Shown: piece after piece, positions 8,670 through 16,709 of the stretch | Numbering within the stretch: the stretch's first letter is position 1 | Layout of the letters: the number at the start of each line of letters is the position of its first letter | From: Catellicoccus marimammalium | GTDB lineage: Bacteria > Bacillota > Bacilli > Lactobacillales > Catellicoccaceae | Strand: one strand, 5' to 3' | Assembly: GCF_965139335.1 (NCBI RefSeq) | Contig: NZ_CBCSEL010000001.1 | Length of the DNA: 64,000 bases | Notes under the pieces: generated by a model | Told to the model about the DNA's origin: nothing | The model's input: only the letters and a program-made list of their open reading frames with translations | Databases searched by the model: none | Translations under genes and position numbers: made by a program

Positions 8670-8728
8670 TTTTGTACTTTCTAAATTTTATTCCAACTTC
8701 TCCCTACAAAATAGGGAGGGGTTTTTAC
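8670..8728 (+). repeat. Second copy of CRISPR-repeat remnant plus terminator
   Basis: TTTTTGTACTTTCTAAATTT followed by ATTCCAAC and a CTCCCTA/TAGGGAG terminator aligns along its whole length with 7387-7446 (degenerate repeat, ATTCCAAC, terminator). Only a few bases differ. The part from 8700 to 8726 is itself a working-looking terminator for the upstream gene. Confidence 0.7.
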
Positions 8729-8737
8729 TCAAAACAA

Positions 8738-8766
8738 TTGTGTATTCTTTAGCAAAGTCTTACAAT
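8738..8766 (+). promoter_or_regulatory. Promoter for small membrane protein gene
   Basis: TTGTGT (8738-8743), 17 bases, TACAAT (8761-8766). The expected start point near 8773 rules out the ATG at 8771 as the translation start and supports 8795. Confidence 0.5.
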
Positions 8767-8794
8767 AAGGATGAATATAGAAGTGGAGGGAACA

Positions 8795-9004
8795 ATGATG
8801 GCTACATTATTAGTCATTTTAGCAGTCTTTGGTATCGGATCAATCATCATCCATTTTTTCTCTTTTATGATTGCTGGATTTTGGAACATTTTGCAATTGA
8901 TTGCTGAGGGACTGGTTTGGTTATGTACGATTGGTGGATTAGTAATCTATGGACTTTATAAACTCATTTCCTATTTCGTTCGAAAAATATGGCATGCTTT
9001 ATAA
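8795..9004 (+). CDS. Small membrane protein, unknown
   Basis: A 69-residue protein made almost entirely of two or three hydrophobic segments (about residues 3-30 and 35-58), ending in a short basic tail (VRKIWHAL). No family is recognised. The ATG at 8795 (or the adjacent 8798) is preferred over an in-frame ATG at 8771 because GTGGAGGG lies just upstream and the predicted transcript begins after 8771. It has its own promoter and sits alone between the SH3_8 gene and hup. Confidence 0.6.
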   Translation: MMATLLVILAVFGIGSIIIHFFSFMIAGFWNILQLIAEGLVWLCTIGGLVIYGLYKLISYFVRKIWHAL

Positions 9005-9161
9005 AAAGATACACCTTTGTTTTTTCTTATAAAATAAGTCTTTTTGTTGTAATTCAAAAGGAAAATTAGGCATAAATAGGAAGAAATTTCTAAAAAAGTG
9101 TTAAAATCGACGAAAAAACCGAAAAAAACAAGAAAAATGTTGATTTTATAGTATTTTTTTA

Positions 9162-9190
9162 TTGATAGAATGAAAAGACTTTGATATATT
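9162..9190 (+). promoter_or_regulatory. Promoter for hup
   Basis: TTGATA (9162-9167), 17 bases, TATATT (9185-9190). It gives a leader of about 55 bases ahead of the HU gene. Confidence 0.6.
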
Positions 9191-9200
9191 ATCTGTAGAT

Positions 9201-9222
9201 AAATACTGAATATTCAGTATTT
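9201..9222. promoter_or_regulatory. Perfect 22-bp palindrome in the hup leader
   Basis: The core AATACTGAATATTCAGTATT is a perfect inverted repeat, extended by one base on each side, beginning about four bases after the predicted transcription start. It could be a dimeric repressor operator or an RNA hairpin. The lack of a long T-run after it argues against a terminator. Confidence 0.6.
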
Positions 9223-9252
9223 TAAAGATTTTTATAATGGAGGGTCATTCAA

Positions 9253-9540
9253 ATGGCTAACAAAGCAGAATTAATCGATAGCGTTGTTGAAAAAACAGGC
9301 TTAACTAAAAAAGATGCGACTGAAGCAGTAGACGCTGTATTCTCTTCAATCGAAGAAACTTTAGCAGCAGGCGATAGCGTACGCTTAATTGGATTTGGTA
9401 CATTTGCCTTAAGTCAACGTTCAGCTCGTAAAGGACGTAATCCACAAACAGGTGAACCAATGGATATTGCTGCAGCAGTAACTCCTAAATTTAAAGCTGG
9501 TAAAGCTTTGAAAGATGCAGTAAAAGACGTTCAATTATAA
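9253..9540 (+). CDS. hup: DNA-binding protein HU
   Basis: Nucleoid protein that bends DNA as a homodimer. 95 residues, slightly longer than the usual 90-91. The N-terminal helices (MANKAELIDSVVEKTGLTKKDA) and the DNA-binding arm with GFGTFALSQRSARKGRNPQTGE (about residues 46-67) are typical, including the Arg-Asn-Pro at the arm tip. ATG follows GGAGGG with good spacing. Codon use looks like that of a highly expressed gene. It is monocistronic, with a strong promoter upstream and a terminator downstream. Confidence 0.97.
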   Translation: MANKAELIDSVVEKTGLTKKDATEAVDAVFSSIEETLAAGDSVRLIGFGTFALSQRSARKGRNPQTGEPMDIAAAVTPKFKAGKALKDAVKDVQL

Positions 9541-9559
9541 GAGTTATTATGATCATAAT

Positions 9560-9588
9560 GAAGCATAGGAGGTTCCTATGCTTCTTTT
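9560..9588 (+). terminator. Terminator after hup
   Basis: GAAGCATAGGA / TCCTATGCTTC stem with a short loop (GGT), followed by TTTT. Confidence 0.85.
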
Positions 9589-9636
9589 GTATTTTACCTC
9601 CATTTATTGAGTAAGAAAGGAATTGTAGATATAGAT

Positions 9637-10902
9637 ATGACACATAGTGAAAAAGTAGTTCAAGCCATGGAAGATGGCAACATGACTGTATTAGAAGAAG
9701 AAATCAAACAAGCGATTTCAGAAGATCCTATCGAATATTTATACGCCTTACAAGAAGTTTTATACCAAGAAGGATATATTGAAGCAGCACAAAAAGTGAT
9801 TACTGCTATTTTGGAAAAAGAGCCAAGTTTTGACGAATTAAAAGTCACATTGGCAGAAATTGCGATTGAAGAAGATCAATTAGAAGAAGCTTTTGAATTA
9901 TTAGATTCTATTCCAGAAGATAGTGATGCCTATGTACCTGCTTTACTTTTATTTGCGGATTTATATCAAATGATTGGCTTTAGTGAAGTTAGTGCGCAAA
10001 AATTATTATTAGCAAAAGAAAAAAGCGATGATGTGTTAATCGATATTGCTTTAGGAGAATTTTATTTCCATGAGCAACAATATAAAGAAGCTTATCGTTA
10101 CTATTTAGAAGCACTAGAGAAAAATCAAGATGATCCACATATTGCAGGAATTTCTCTGTGGTCTCGTATTGGGGAATGTAACTTAGAAATGGACCGAGCA
10201 GAAGTGGCGATTCCTTATTTAGTCAAAGCGGTAAAAGACCAACCCGAATGGTATACTGTAGAATTATTAGCTTCCGCCTATGTAGCGATTAATGAAAATG
10301 AAAAAGCGTTACGTTGTTTACAATATTTAGAAGAGCAAGATGGTTTAAGTGCCGCGTCTTCTTTCTTATATGCACAACTATTATTGAAAGAACAACGTTT
10401 AGAAGAAGCAAAAGCAATGGCAGAAAAAAGCTTAGAATATGATCCATTGAAGAGTAGCACTTATCATTTAGCTGCAGATATTGCTTATCGTCTAAATGAA
10501 CCAAAAGAAGCAGAAGAGCTACTATTAAAAGCAATGGAAGTAAGTGAGTATGAAAATACCGATACGACAGCTCTTGCTTTAGCTACTTTATACGTTAAAG
10601 AAGGACGTTCTGATGAAGCATTAGATGTGTTACAACGTTTATCAGAAGTCGATGGTTATGCTCATTGGTTGTTTGCACAAGCTTATCGTGAAGAAGAAGA
10701 ATATGAAAAAGCGATGGAACACTATGAAAAAGCCAAAGAAGAAATGGGGCATGACCCTGAATTTTTAAAAGATTATGGTTTCATGTTACAAGAAGAAGGA
10801 CGTTTAGAAGAAGCGATTCATTATTTAGAGCATTATTTAGAACATGAACCAACAGACTTTGAAGTCGAAGATTGGTTAGAAGCGAACCGATTAGAAAATT
10901 AA
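9637..10902 (+). CDS. Tetratricopeptide-repeat protein
   Basis: A 421-residue, strongly acidic protein composed of about ten TPR helix pairs. Repeating patterns such as EAYRYYLEALEKN, KALRCLQYLEE, EALDVLQRLSE and KAMEHYEKAKEE recur roughly every 34 residues. TPR proteins serve as protein-binding scaffolds; conserved cytoplasmic homologues occur in lactic acid bacteria at this position before YpjD/cca-like genes. No signal peptide is seen. A TTG at 9607 would extend the frame by ten residues, but the ATG at 9637 (MTHSEKVVQAMEDGN) matches the usual family start. The ribosome site AAAGGA is further upstream than normal, so the start is uncertain. Confidence 0.85.
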   Translation: MTHSEKVVQAMEDGNMTVLEEEIKQAISEDPIEYLYALQEVLYQEGYIEAAQKVITAILEKEPSFDELKVTLAEIAIEEDQLEEAFELLDSIPEDSDAYVPALLLFADLYQMIGFSEVSAQKLLLAKEKSDDVLIDIALGEFYFHEQQYKEAYRYYLEALEKNQDDPHIAGISLWSRIGECNLEMDRAEVAIPYLVKAVKDQPEWYTVELLASAYVAINENEKALRCLQYLEEQDGLSAASSFLYAQLLLKEQRLEEAKAMAEKSLEYDPLKSSTYHLAADIAYRLNEPKEAEELLLKAMEVSEYENTDTTALALATLYVKEGRSDEALDVLQRLSEVDGYAHWLFAQAYREEEEYEKAMEHYEKAKEEMGHDPEFLKDYGFMLQEEGRLEEAIHYLEHYLEHEPTDFEVEDWLEANRLEN

Positions 10903-10921
10903 AACGAAAAGAGGGATCTCG

Positions 10922-11281
10922 ATGAAAACGATCAACGAAATGCAACAAGAAGTCGATCAATATATTCAACAGTTTAAAACGGGGTATTTCTCACCGTTAG
11001 CACAAATGGCACGAATTACTGAAGAAGTCGGCGAGTTAGCGAGAGAAGTCAACCACAGTTATGGGGAAAAGCAAAAGAAAAAAGAAGAGCCAGAAAATAG
11101 TGTCGAACAAGAATTGGCCGATGTTTTTATTACCTTAATTATGCTAGCGAATAGCTTAGAGATTGATTTAACCGAAGCATTCAATCAAAGTATGCAAAAA
11201 TTCCAAGTTCGCGATCGTTATCGTTTTGAACGTCGAGATGGAAAAACAGACCCAAAGGAAGGAGATTCATCATGCAAGTAA
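10922..11281 (+). CDS. MazG-like nucleotide pyrophosphohydrolase (YpjD family)
   Basis: A 119-residue all-helical NTP pyrophosphohydrolase of the MazG/YpjD type, expected to hydrolyse (possibly damaged) nucleoside triphosphates to monophosphates. The metal-binding EExxE (EEVGELAREV, about residues 37-46) and ExxD (EQELADVFITL) motifs are present. It lies 19 bases after the TPR gene and its end overlaps the start of cca by ten bases, so these genes form one operon. ypjD and cca are also close together in B. subtilis. Confidence 0.85.
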   Translation: MKTINEMQQEVDQYIQQFKTGYFSPLAQMARITEEVGELAREVNHSYGEKQKKKEEPENSVEQELADVFITLIMLANSLEIDLTEAFNQSMQKFQVRDRYRFERRDGKTDPKEGDSSCK

Positions 11282-12477
11282 CTCAATTACCAGAAGAATT
11301 TATTGCGGCGCTTCCTGTTATGGAGCGTTTAGAAGAACACGGCTATGAAGCTTATTTTGTTGGAGGTTCTGTCCGTGATATTATGATGGATCATCCGATT
11401 CATGATGTGGATATTGCAAGTTCTGCTTATCCAGAAGAGGTACAAGCAATTTTCCCACAAACCATTGATTTAGGGATTGAACATGGAACCGTTCTTGTTT
11501 TATTTAATGAAGAGCATTATGAAATTACAACGTTCCGTACAGAAAGTGAGTATCAAGATTATCGTCGTCCAGACCATGTGACTTTTGTTCGCTCATTAAG
11601 TGAAGATTTGAAACGTCGTGATTTCCGAATGAATGCGTTAGCGATGAATCGAAATGGTGAAGTGATTGATTTATTCGATGGCCTAGAAGATATTAAAAAT
11701 CATCGTATTTGTGCTGTGGGTGAGGCAACGGAGCGTTTCCACGAAGATGCTTTACGCATGATGCGTGCGGTTCGTTTTGCCAGTCAATTAGACTTTACCA
11801 TTGAAGAAAAAACATATGCTGCGATTCAAGAACACCATTGTTTATTAGAAAAAATTTCAGTTGAGCGAATTCAAGTAGAATGGTTGAAATTAATGGCTGG
11901 AGTCGCTCCTAAAAAAGGTTTGCGTCCATTTATTGATACCTTATGTTATGAAAGTTGTCCTGCTCTGAAAGAGCAAAAAGAAGCAGTAGAACAACTTTAT
12001 ACTGTTGTAAATGGTCCGTTAACTGAAGAAGAAACTTGGTTGACCTTAGCTCATTTTGCTCAATGGTCAGAAAAAGAAACATCAAAAGTACTTCGCGCTT
12101 GGAAATGCTCGAATGCGGTACGTCAAAAAGTATGTCACACATTGCCTTATTTAGAATTACGTTTAGAACGAGCATTAACTTCTTGGGAATTATACCAATT
12201 GGGAGCAGAAAATTTAGAATTATTATTATCTGTCTATCATTTATTACAACCAGAAGAAGAAACTACAGAAAAAGAACGCTATGAACAATTGGCCATTCAC
12301 CAAATTGCAGATTTAGCAGTAGATGGGAAATTGTTGATGCAAGAATTAGGAGAAAAACCAGGTCCTTGGTTAGGAAAAGTCCTTCATTTCTTACAACAAC
12401 AAGTGGTCAATACGAATGTAGAAAATACAAAAGAAGCGTTACTTGCCGCAACAAAACAATGGTTAGAGGAACAATAA
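11272..12477 (+). CDS. cca: CCA-adding tRNA nucleotidyltransferase
   Basis: Adds or repairs the 3' CCA end of tRNAs. 401 residues, normal for the class II Firmicute enzyme. The nucleotidyltransferase head has the flexible loop FVGGSVRD (about residues 30-37) and the metal-binding DVDIAS. The template region KRRDFRMNALAM and RFHEDALRMMRAVRFA are typical, followed by the helical body and tail. The start overlaps the MazG-like gene by ten bases, with GGAGA upstream. The ABC-F gene begins one base after its stop codon. Confidence 0.95.
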   Translation: MQVTQLPEEFIAALPVMERLEEHGYEAYFVGGSVRDIMMDHPIHDVDIASSAYPEEVQAIFPQTIDLGIEHGTVLVLFNEEHYEITTFRTESEYQDYRRPDHVTFVRSLSEDLKRRDFRMNALAMNRNGEVIDLFDGLEDIKNHRICAVGEATERFHEDALRMMRAVRFASQLDFTIEEKTYAAIQEHHCLLEKISVERIQVEWLKLMAGVAPKKGLRPFIDTLCYESCPALKEQKEAVEQLYTVVNGPLTEEETWLTLAHFAQWSEKETSKVLRAWKCSNAVRQKVCHTLPYLELRLERALTSWELYQLGAENLELLLSVYHLLQPEEETTEKERYEQLAIHQIADLAVDGKLLMQELGEKPGPWLGKVLHFLQQQVVNTNVENTKEALLAATKQWLEEQ

Positions 12478-12478
12478 T

Positions 12479-14395
12479 ATGAAAGAATTTAAAGCAGAAC
12501 AATTAACAAAAACTTATGGTGAAAAACAACTGTTTAAAAATATTGCGTTTTCTATCCAAGAAGGCGATAAGATTGGATTAATTGGAATCAATGGTACAGG
12601 GAAAAGTAGCTTAATGCGCATTTTAGCTCAACAAGGAACTAACCCTTATGTGGAAGAAGAGCCATTTGAAGGGGAGTTTACTTATCCTCATGATTACAGT
12701 GTGGCGTATTTACCACAAGAGACAAAATTAGATCCAGAAAAAACAGTGTTAGAAGTTGTCTTCAAAGGGGAAGCACCGATTATGCGTGCGGTGCGTCAAT
12801 ATGAAGAAGCTTTATTAGCAATGGAAGAAAAAGGCTATGATGAAGCGTGTCAAGCACAGTTTGAAAAAGCAGAAAATCGTATGAATGAAACGGATGCTTG
12901 GTTAGCAGAAACGAATGCGAAAATTATCTTACAACAGTTAGGAATTTCTGATTTACAACAAAAATGTGGTACGTTATCTGGAGGACAACAAAAACGTGTT
13001 GGCTTAGCTCAAGTATTGATTGCTCAACCTGATTTATTATTACTTGACGAACCAACTAACCACCTAGATTATCGTAGTATTTGTTGGTTAGAAAAATACT
13101 TACAACAATACAAAGGAGCACTTTTAGTCATTACCCATGACCGTTATTTCTTAGATCAAGTAACGAACCGAATTTTTGAATTAGACCATGGAATCATCTA
13201 TGAATATCAAGGAAACTACCAAAGTTATTTAGAAGGAAAAGCGTTACGTTTAGAACAAGAAAAAGTGCAACAGCATAAGCAACAACGCCTATATAAACAA
13301 GAATTAGCTTGGATGCGTAAAGGGGTTGAAGCTCGTCGAACAAAACAAGAAGCACGTAAGAAACGTTTCTATGATTTAAAAGAAGCGATGAAATCGAATC
13401 AAAAAGAAGAAGCAGACTGGAACATTGATCTGGCAACTACTCGTCTTGGGAAAAAGGTATTAGCGATTGAAGAAGGTTCATTAGCTTTTGGCGACCATGT
13501 TCTTTTTACACATTTAAATCTTTTAATCCAAAATCATGAACGATTAGGGATTACAGGGGATAACGGAACAGGGAAAACTTCATTGTTAAATGTTTTAGCT
13601 GGGCGTTTACCACTAACGAGTGGCGTTTATGAAATTGGAGAAACGGTAAAAATCGCTTACTACACACAACAAAATGAAGGAATGGAAGATAATAAGCGTG
13701 TCATCCAATTTTTACAAGAAGTCGCAGAAGAAACAAGAACAAAAGATCAATCAATTGTCAGTGTGACAGAAATGCTAGAGCGTTTCTTATTCCCACGTTC
13801 TATGCACGGAACGTTAGTTGGAAAACTTTCTGGTGGAGAAAAACGTCGTCTGTATCTATTGAAATTATTAATTCAACAGCCAAATGTTCTTTTATTAGAT
13901 GAACCAACCAATGACTTAGATATCGATACTTTGACTATCTTAGAAGACTATTTGAGTACTTTTCCAGGAGCAGTTATCACTGTGAGTCATGATCGTTACT
14001 TCTTAGATAAAGTAGCAGAACGTCTATTACTTTTTGAAAAAGGGGAAGACTTATCTTTATACTATGGTTCAGCTTCAGAATACTTTGCAGAGAAAGAACA
14101 ATCTTTCCGTAAAACAACAAAGAAAGAAGAAAAACCAAAAGAACCAAAAGTAGAAGAAAAACCAGAAAAAGTAGAAAAGAAAAAACTAACGTATATGGAA
14201 CAAAAAGAGTGGGAAACCATAGAAGAAGACATTGAACAGTTGGAAACTTCTATTTCTGAGATTGAAGATGAAATGAGTCAAAATACGACGGCAGATTTTG
14301 TTTATCTTGGAGAATTGCAACAAAAATTAGATGAGACCAACCAAGCGTTAGAAGAAAAATTGGAACGTTGGGAATATCTTTCTCAATATGTATAA
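12479..14395 (+). CDS. ABC-F family ATPase (Uup/YdiF-like)
   Basis: Soluble tandem ATPase of the ABC-F group, which acts on ribosomes rather than as a transporter. 638 residues with two complete cassettes: Walker A GINGTGKSS and GDNGTGKTS, signature LSGGQQKR and LSGGEKRR, Walker B LLLLDEPTNHLD and VLLLDEPTNDLD. The ABC-F linker (about residues 245-320, rich in Lys/Arg/Gln) joins the two. A charged Lys/Glu-rich stretch and a coiled coil (about 535-635) at the C terminus resemble Uup/YdiF rather than short EttA-type proteins. It has no membrane segments. No antibiotic resistance role is implied by the sequence; the chromosomal position after cca suggests a core housekeeping member. Confidence 0.9.
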   Translation: MKEFKAEQLTKTYGEKQLFKNIAFSIQEGDKIGLIGINGTGKSSLMRILAQQGTNPYVEEEPFEGEFTYPHDYSVAYLPQETKLDPEKTVLEVVFKGEAPIMRAVRQYEEALLAMEEKGYDEACQAQFEKAENRMNETDAWLAETNAKIILQQLGISDLQQKCGTLSGGQQKRVGLAQVLIAQPDLLLLDEPTNHLDYRSICWLEKYLQQYKGALLVITHDRYFLDQVTNRIFELDHGIIYEYQGNYQSYLEGKALRLEQEKVQQHKQQRLYKQELAWMRKGVEARRTKQEARKKRFYDLKEAMKSNQKEEADWNIDLATTRLGKKVLAIEEGSLAFGDHVLFTHLNLLIQNHERLGITGDNGTGKTSLLNVLAGRLPLTSGVYEIGETVKIAYYTQQNEGMEDNKRVIQFLQEVAEETRTKDQSIVSVTEMLERFLFPRSMHGTLVGKLSGGEKRRLYLLKLLIQQPNVLLLDEPTNDLDIDTLTILEDYLSTFPGAVITVSHDRYFLDKVAERLLLFEKGEDLSLYYGSASEYFAEKEQSFRKTTKKEEKPKEPKVEEKPEKVEKKKLTYMEQKEWETIEEDIEQLETSISEIEDEMSQNTTADFVYLGELQQKLDETNQALEEKLERWEYLSQYV

Positions 14396-14401
14396 TCTAT
14401 A

Positions 14402-14429
14402 TTGACAACAATTGAGATCGTGATATAAT
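14402..14429 (+). promoter_or_regulatory. Promoter for riboswitch-controlled permease
   Basis: TTGACA (14402-14407), 16 bases, TATAAT (14424-14429) with an extended TGA just before it. A near-consensus promoter lying directly before the purine riboswitch. Confidence 0.8.
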
Positions 14430-14439
14430 ACAAGAAAAA

Positions 14440-14510
14440 ATTAATTGTATAAAGATGTAATAAGGTCATCAGTCTCTACCCATTACCGTAAATAATGGAC
14501 TACAATTATT
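14440..14510 (+). ncRNA. Purine riboswitch (guanine type)
   Basis: P1 pairs AATTGTA (14443-14449) with TACAATT (14501-14507). The core has TATAA entering P2, the invariant TCTCTACC junction (14473-14480), a P3 hairpin with loop CGTAAAT, and GGACTAC closing the core. The base corresponding to position 74 is C, the guanine/hypoxanthine-specific choice rather than U of adenine switches. An intrinsic terminator (14549-14582) and a purine permease gene follow, as expected for ligand-induced transcription termination. Confidence 0.93.
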
Positions 14511-14548
14511 ATGAAATTAATTTTTCTTTTTCATGATAAATTCGTACA

Positions 14549-14582
14549 AGAGCGTACCTTATTAAGGTATGCTCTTTTTTTG
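14549..14582 (+). terminator. Riboswitch expression-platform terminator
   Basis: Stem AGAGCGTACCTT / AAGGTATGCTCT (one G-U pair) followed by seven T, 24 bases before the permease start. It would stop transcription when purine is bound. Confidence 0.85.
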
Positions 14583-14606
14583 ATGACAACATCGAAAGGA
14601 GATTAT

Positions 14607-15929
14607 ATGTTTGAAAAACTATTCAAATTAAGAGAGAATCATACCTCTGTGAAAAGGGAAGTCATCGCGGGAATTACCACCTTTCTTTCTGCAGGCTATA
14701 TCTTAGCGGTGATTCCTAACATTCTTTCTCAAGCAGGGATGAATCGAACTTCGGTGGTTGTAACGACTGCGATTGTTTCAGCCTTATGTTCTTTTGCGAT
14801 GGGATTCTTTGCAAATTATCCAATCACATTAGGGCCAGGAATTGGTACTGCTGCTTTATTTGCTTTTACTGTAGTGCCTCAATTAGGCAGTTGGCAAGCA
14901 GGACTAGCAGCTGTCTTTTTATCTGGTATTTTATTCTTTATTATTTCTTTGACTGGACTGCGTAAAATCATCATTGATGCAATTCCTGAACCGTTAAAAT
15001 ATGCGATTGGAATTGGAATTGGCTTTTTCATCATGTTCATCGGATTAAAAAATTCAAATATCATCGTAGCTGATCCAAATAATTTTGTAAAACTAGGGAA
15101 TTTCACAAAACCAACAGTATTATTAGCTTTGATTGGAATTTTAATTACTATTGCTTTATTAGCTCGTGGTGTTCCTTTAGCTATCTTTTGGGGAATGATT
15201 GCAACGATTATCATAGGACTTTGCATGGGAGCGATGGGATTTTCTGGTATGCCTTCTTTTCCAAGTCATTTTGGCGTAGATTTTCGTTTAGATGAAATGG
15301 GTGGATTTATCCAAGGATTACCTGATTTATTCCATTCGATTCCTAATTTGATTTTAGTTTTATTTTCTTTTTTATTTATTGACTTTTTTGATACAACAGG
15401 AACATTACTAACCGTCAATCAACGTTTGAAAGTTGCGAATCCTAATTTAGGAGAAGAAAATATGCATAAGGCATTATTAGTAGATTCAGCAGCGAATATT
15501 TTTGGGAGTACAATAGGCGTTAGTAGTATGGCAACCTTGATTGAAAGTACAAGTGGAATTGAAGTAGGGGGACGTACTGGTCTAACTTCTATTGTTTCTG
15601 GATTATTATTTGGGCTATCTTTATATATTGCGCCATTTATTAATAGTCTAGTTACTCCTGCGGTAACAGCACCCGCACTAGTAGCTGTGGGGATTTTGAT
15701 GAGTCAAGATTTAATTCGTATTCAATGGGATCATATTTTATATGCGGCTTGTTGTTTATTAACGATTTTGACGATGGTACTAAGTTTCTCTATTAGTAAT
15801 GGAATTGCAGTAGGGTTTATTACTTATAGTTTTGTCGCTCTTGTTGTTGGAGATGGGAAAAAAGTCCATCCAATGATTTGGATTTTAGATGTTATTTTCA
15901 TCTTGAACTTTTACTTAATGAACTTATAA
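14607..15929 (+). CDS. NCS2-family guanine/hypoxanthine permease (PbuG/PbuO-like)
   Basis: Proton-coupled purine base importer with 12-14 membrane segments. 440 residues, usual for the AzgA-like NCS2 branch. Family blocks include GITTFLSAGYILAVIP (about 22-37), the substrate-site region NYPITLGPGIGTAALFAF (about 70-87) and FFDTTGTLL. The ATG at 14607 is chosen because AAAGGAG lies just upstream; an in-frame ATG at 14511 lies before the terminator and cannot be the start. The guanine-type riboswitch upstream predicts repression by guanine or hypoxanthine and supports these as substrates. Confidence 0.93.
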   Translation: MFEKLFKLRENHTSVKREVIAGITTFLSAGYILAVIPNILSQAGMNRTSVVVTTAIVSALCSFAMGFFANYPITLGPGIGTAALFAFTVVPQLGSWQAGLAAVFLSGILFFIISLTGLRKIIIDAIPEPLKYAIGIGIGFFIMFIGLKNSNIIVADPNNFVKLGNFTKPTVLLALIGILITIALLARGVPLAIFWGMIATIIIGLCMGAMGFSGMPSFPSHFGVDFRLDEMGGFIQGLPDLFHSIPNLILVLFSFLFIDFFDTTGTLLTVNQRLKVANPNLGEENMHKALLVDSAANIFGSTIGVSSMATLIESTSGIEVGGRTGLTSIVSGLLFGLSLYIAPFINSLVTPAVTAPALVAVGILMSQDLIRIQWDHILYAACCLLTILTMVLSFSISNGIAVGFITYSFVALVVGDGKKVHPMIWILDVIFILNFYLMNL

Positions 15930-15930
15930 A

Positions 15931-15962
15931 AAGAGGACCTTTTTAGGTCTTCTTCTTTTTTT
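15931..15962 (+). terminator. Terminator after purine permease
   Basis: Hairpin AGAGGACC-TTTTT-AGGTCTTCT followed by a T-rich tail, directly after the permease stop. Confidence 0.75.
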
Positions 15963-16010
15963 CTACTGAAATTTGCGTTAGGATAATAGAAGAAAAGAAA
16001 GGAAGAGTTT

Positions 16011-16553
16011 ATGACATCAACATTATGGAATCATTTAAAAACAATTACTCATCACCGACATTTAGTAATGAAAAATTGTTTCCGCTGTGGTTTATATAAA
16101 AGAGGTTTATTACATGATTTATCCAAATATTCGCCTCAAGAATTATACGTTCATCGTTATTGGACAGGAACTCATTCGCCAATTCATCAAGATAAGGTGG
16201 AACATGGAGGATGTTCAAAAGCATGGCTTCATCATAAAGGACATAATGCCCATCATTTAGAATATTGGTTAGATAATAGTAAAGAAGGAACTATTGCACA
16301 GCCGATGACAGATGAATATCTAGTGGAATTACTATGTGATCGCATTGGTGCTAGCAAAAATTATCTAAAAGACAAATACACGGACGCTTCGCCTTATGAA
16401 TACAACGAGAAAACAAAACATACGATATTAACCCATCTCAAAACTGCACAACAAATTCATGATGCTTTATACTATTTAAAAGAAGTAGGGGAAGACCAAT
16501 TCTTTAAAACTGTTCGAGAAGAATTAAAACGAAAGAAAAAGATTAAAAAATAG
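16011..16553 (+). CDS. DUF5662 family protein
   Basis: A 180-residue cytoplasmic protein of the DUF5662 type, often found in Firmicutes and phages and without an established function. It is rich in His, with HHRHLVMKNCFRCG, LLHDLSKYSPQE (about residues 34-45) and HHKGHNAHHLEYW (about 75-87). The HD-like pair and the His clusters suggest a metal site, as in HD-domain hydrolases, but this is inference. GGAAGAG precedes the ATG. Its stop codon is the start of a perfect palindromic terminator, so it is monocistronic. Confidence 0.75.
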   Translation: MTSTLWNHLKTITHHRHLVMKNCFRCGLYKRGLLHDLSKYSPQELYVHRYWTGTHSPIHQDKVEHGGCSKAWLHHKGHNAHHLEYWLDNSKEGTIAQPMTDEYLVELLCDRIGASKNYLKDKYTDASPYEYNEKTKHTILTHLKTAQQIHDALYYLKEVGEDQFFKTVREELKRKKKIKK

Positions 16554-16580
16554 AGAAGTGAATTCACTTCTCTATTTTTT
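16551..16580 (+). terminator. Terminator overlapping the DUF5662 stop codon
   Basis: TAGAGAAGTGAA / TTCACTTCTCTA is a perfect 12-bp inverted repeat followed by six T. The stop codon TAG is its first three bases. Confidence 0.85.
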
Positions 16581-16709
16581 AATACTATAAATTATTTATT
16601 TTTTTAAATTTTTGTGAAAAAATACTAAAAATAAATAATTGACAATTATATTAAATATGTATTATTCTATTATTCGTATTTTATTTATTTTTATTAAAGA
16701 GGGGTTTTT

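Noticed and set aside
14511..14606. In-frame N-terminal extension of the purine permease
   Set aside because: It runs through the riboswitch terminator, and the good ribosome site is before 14607.
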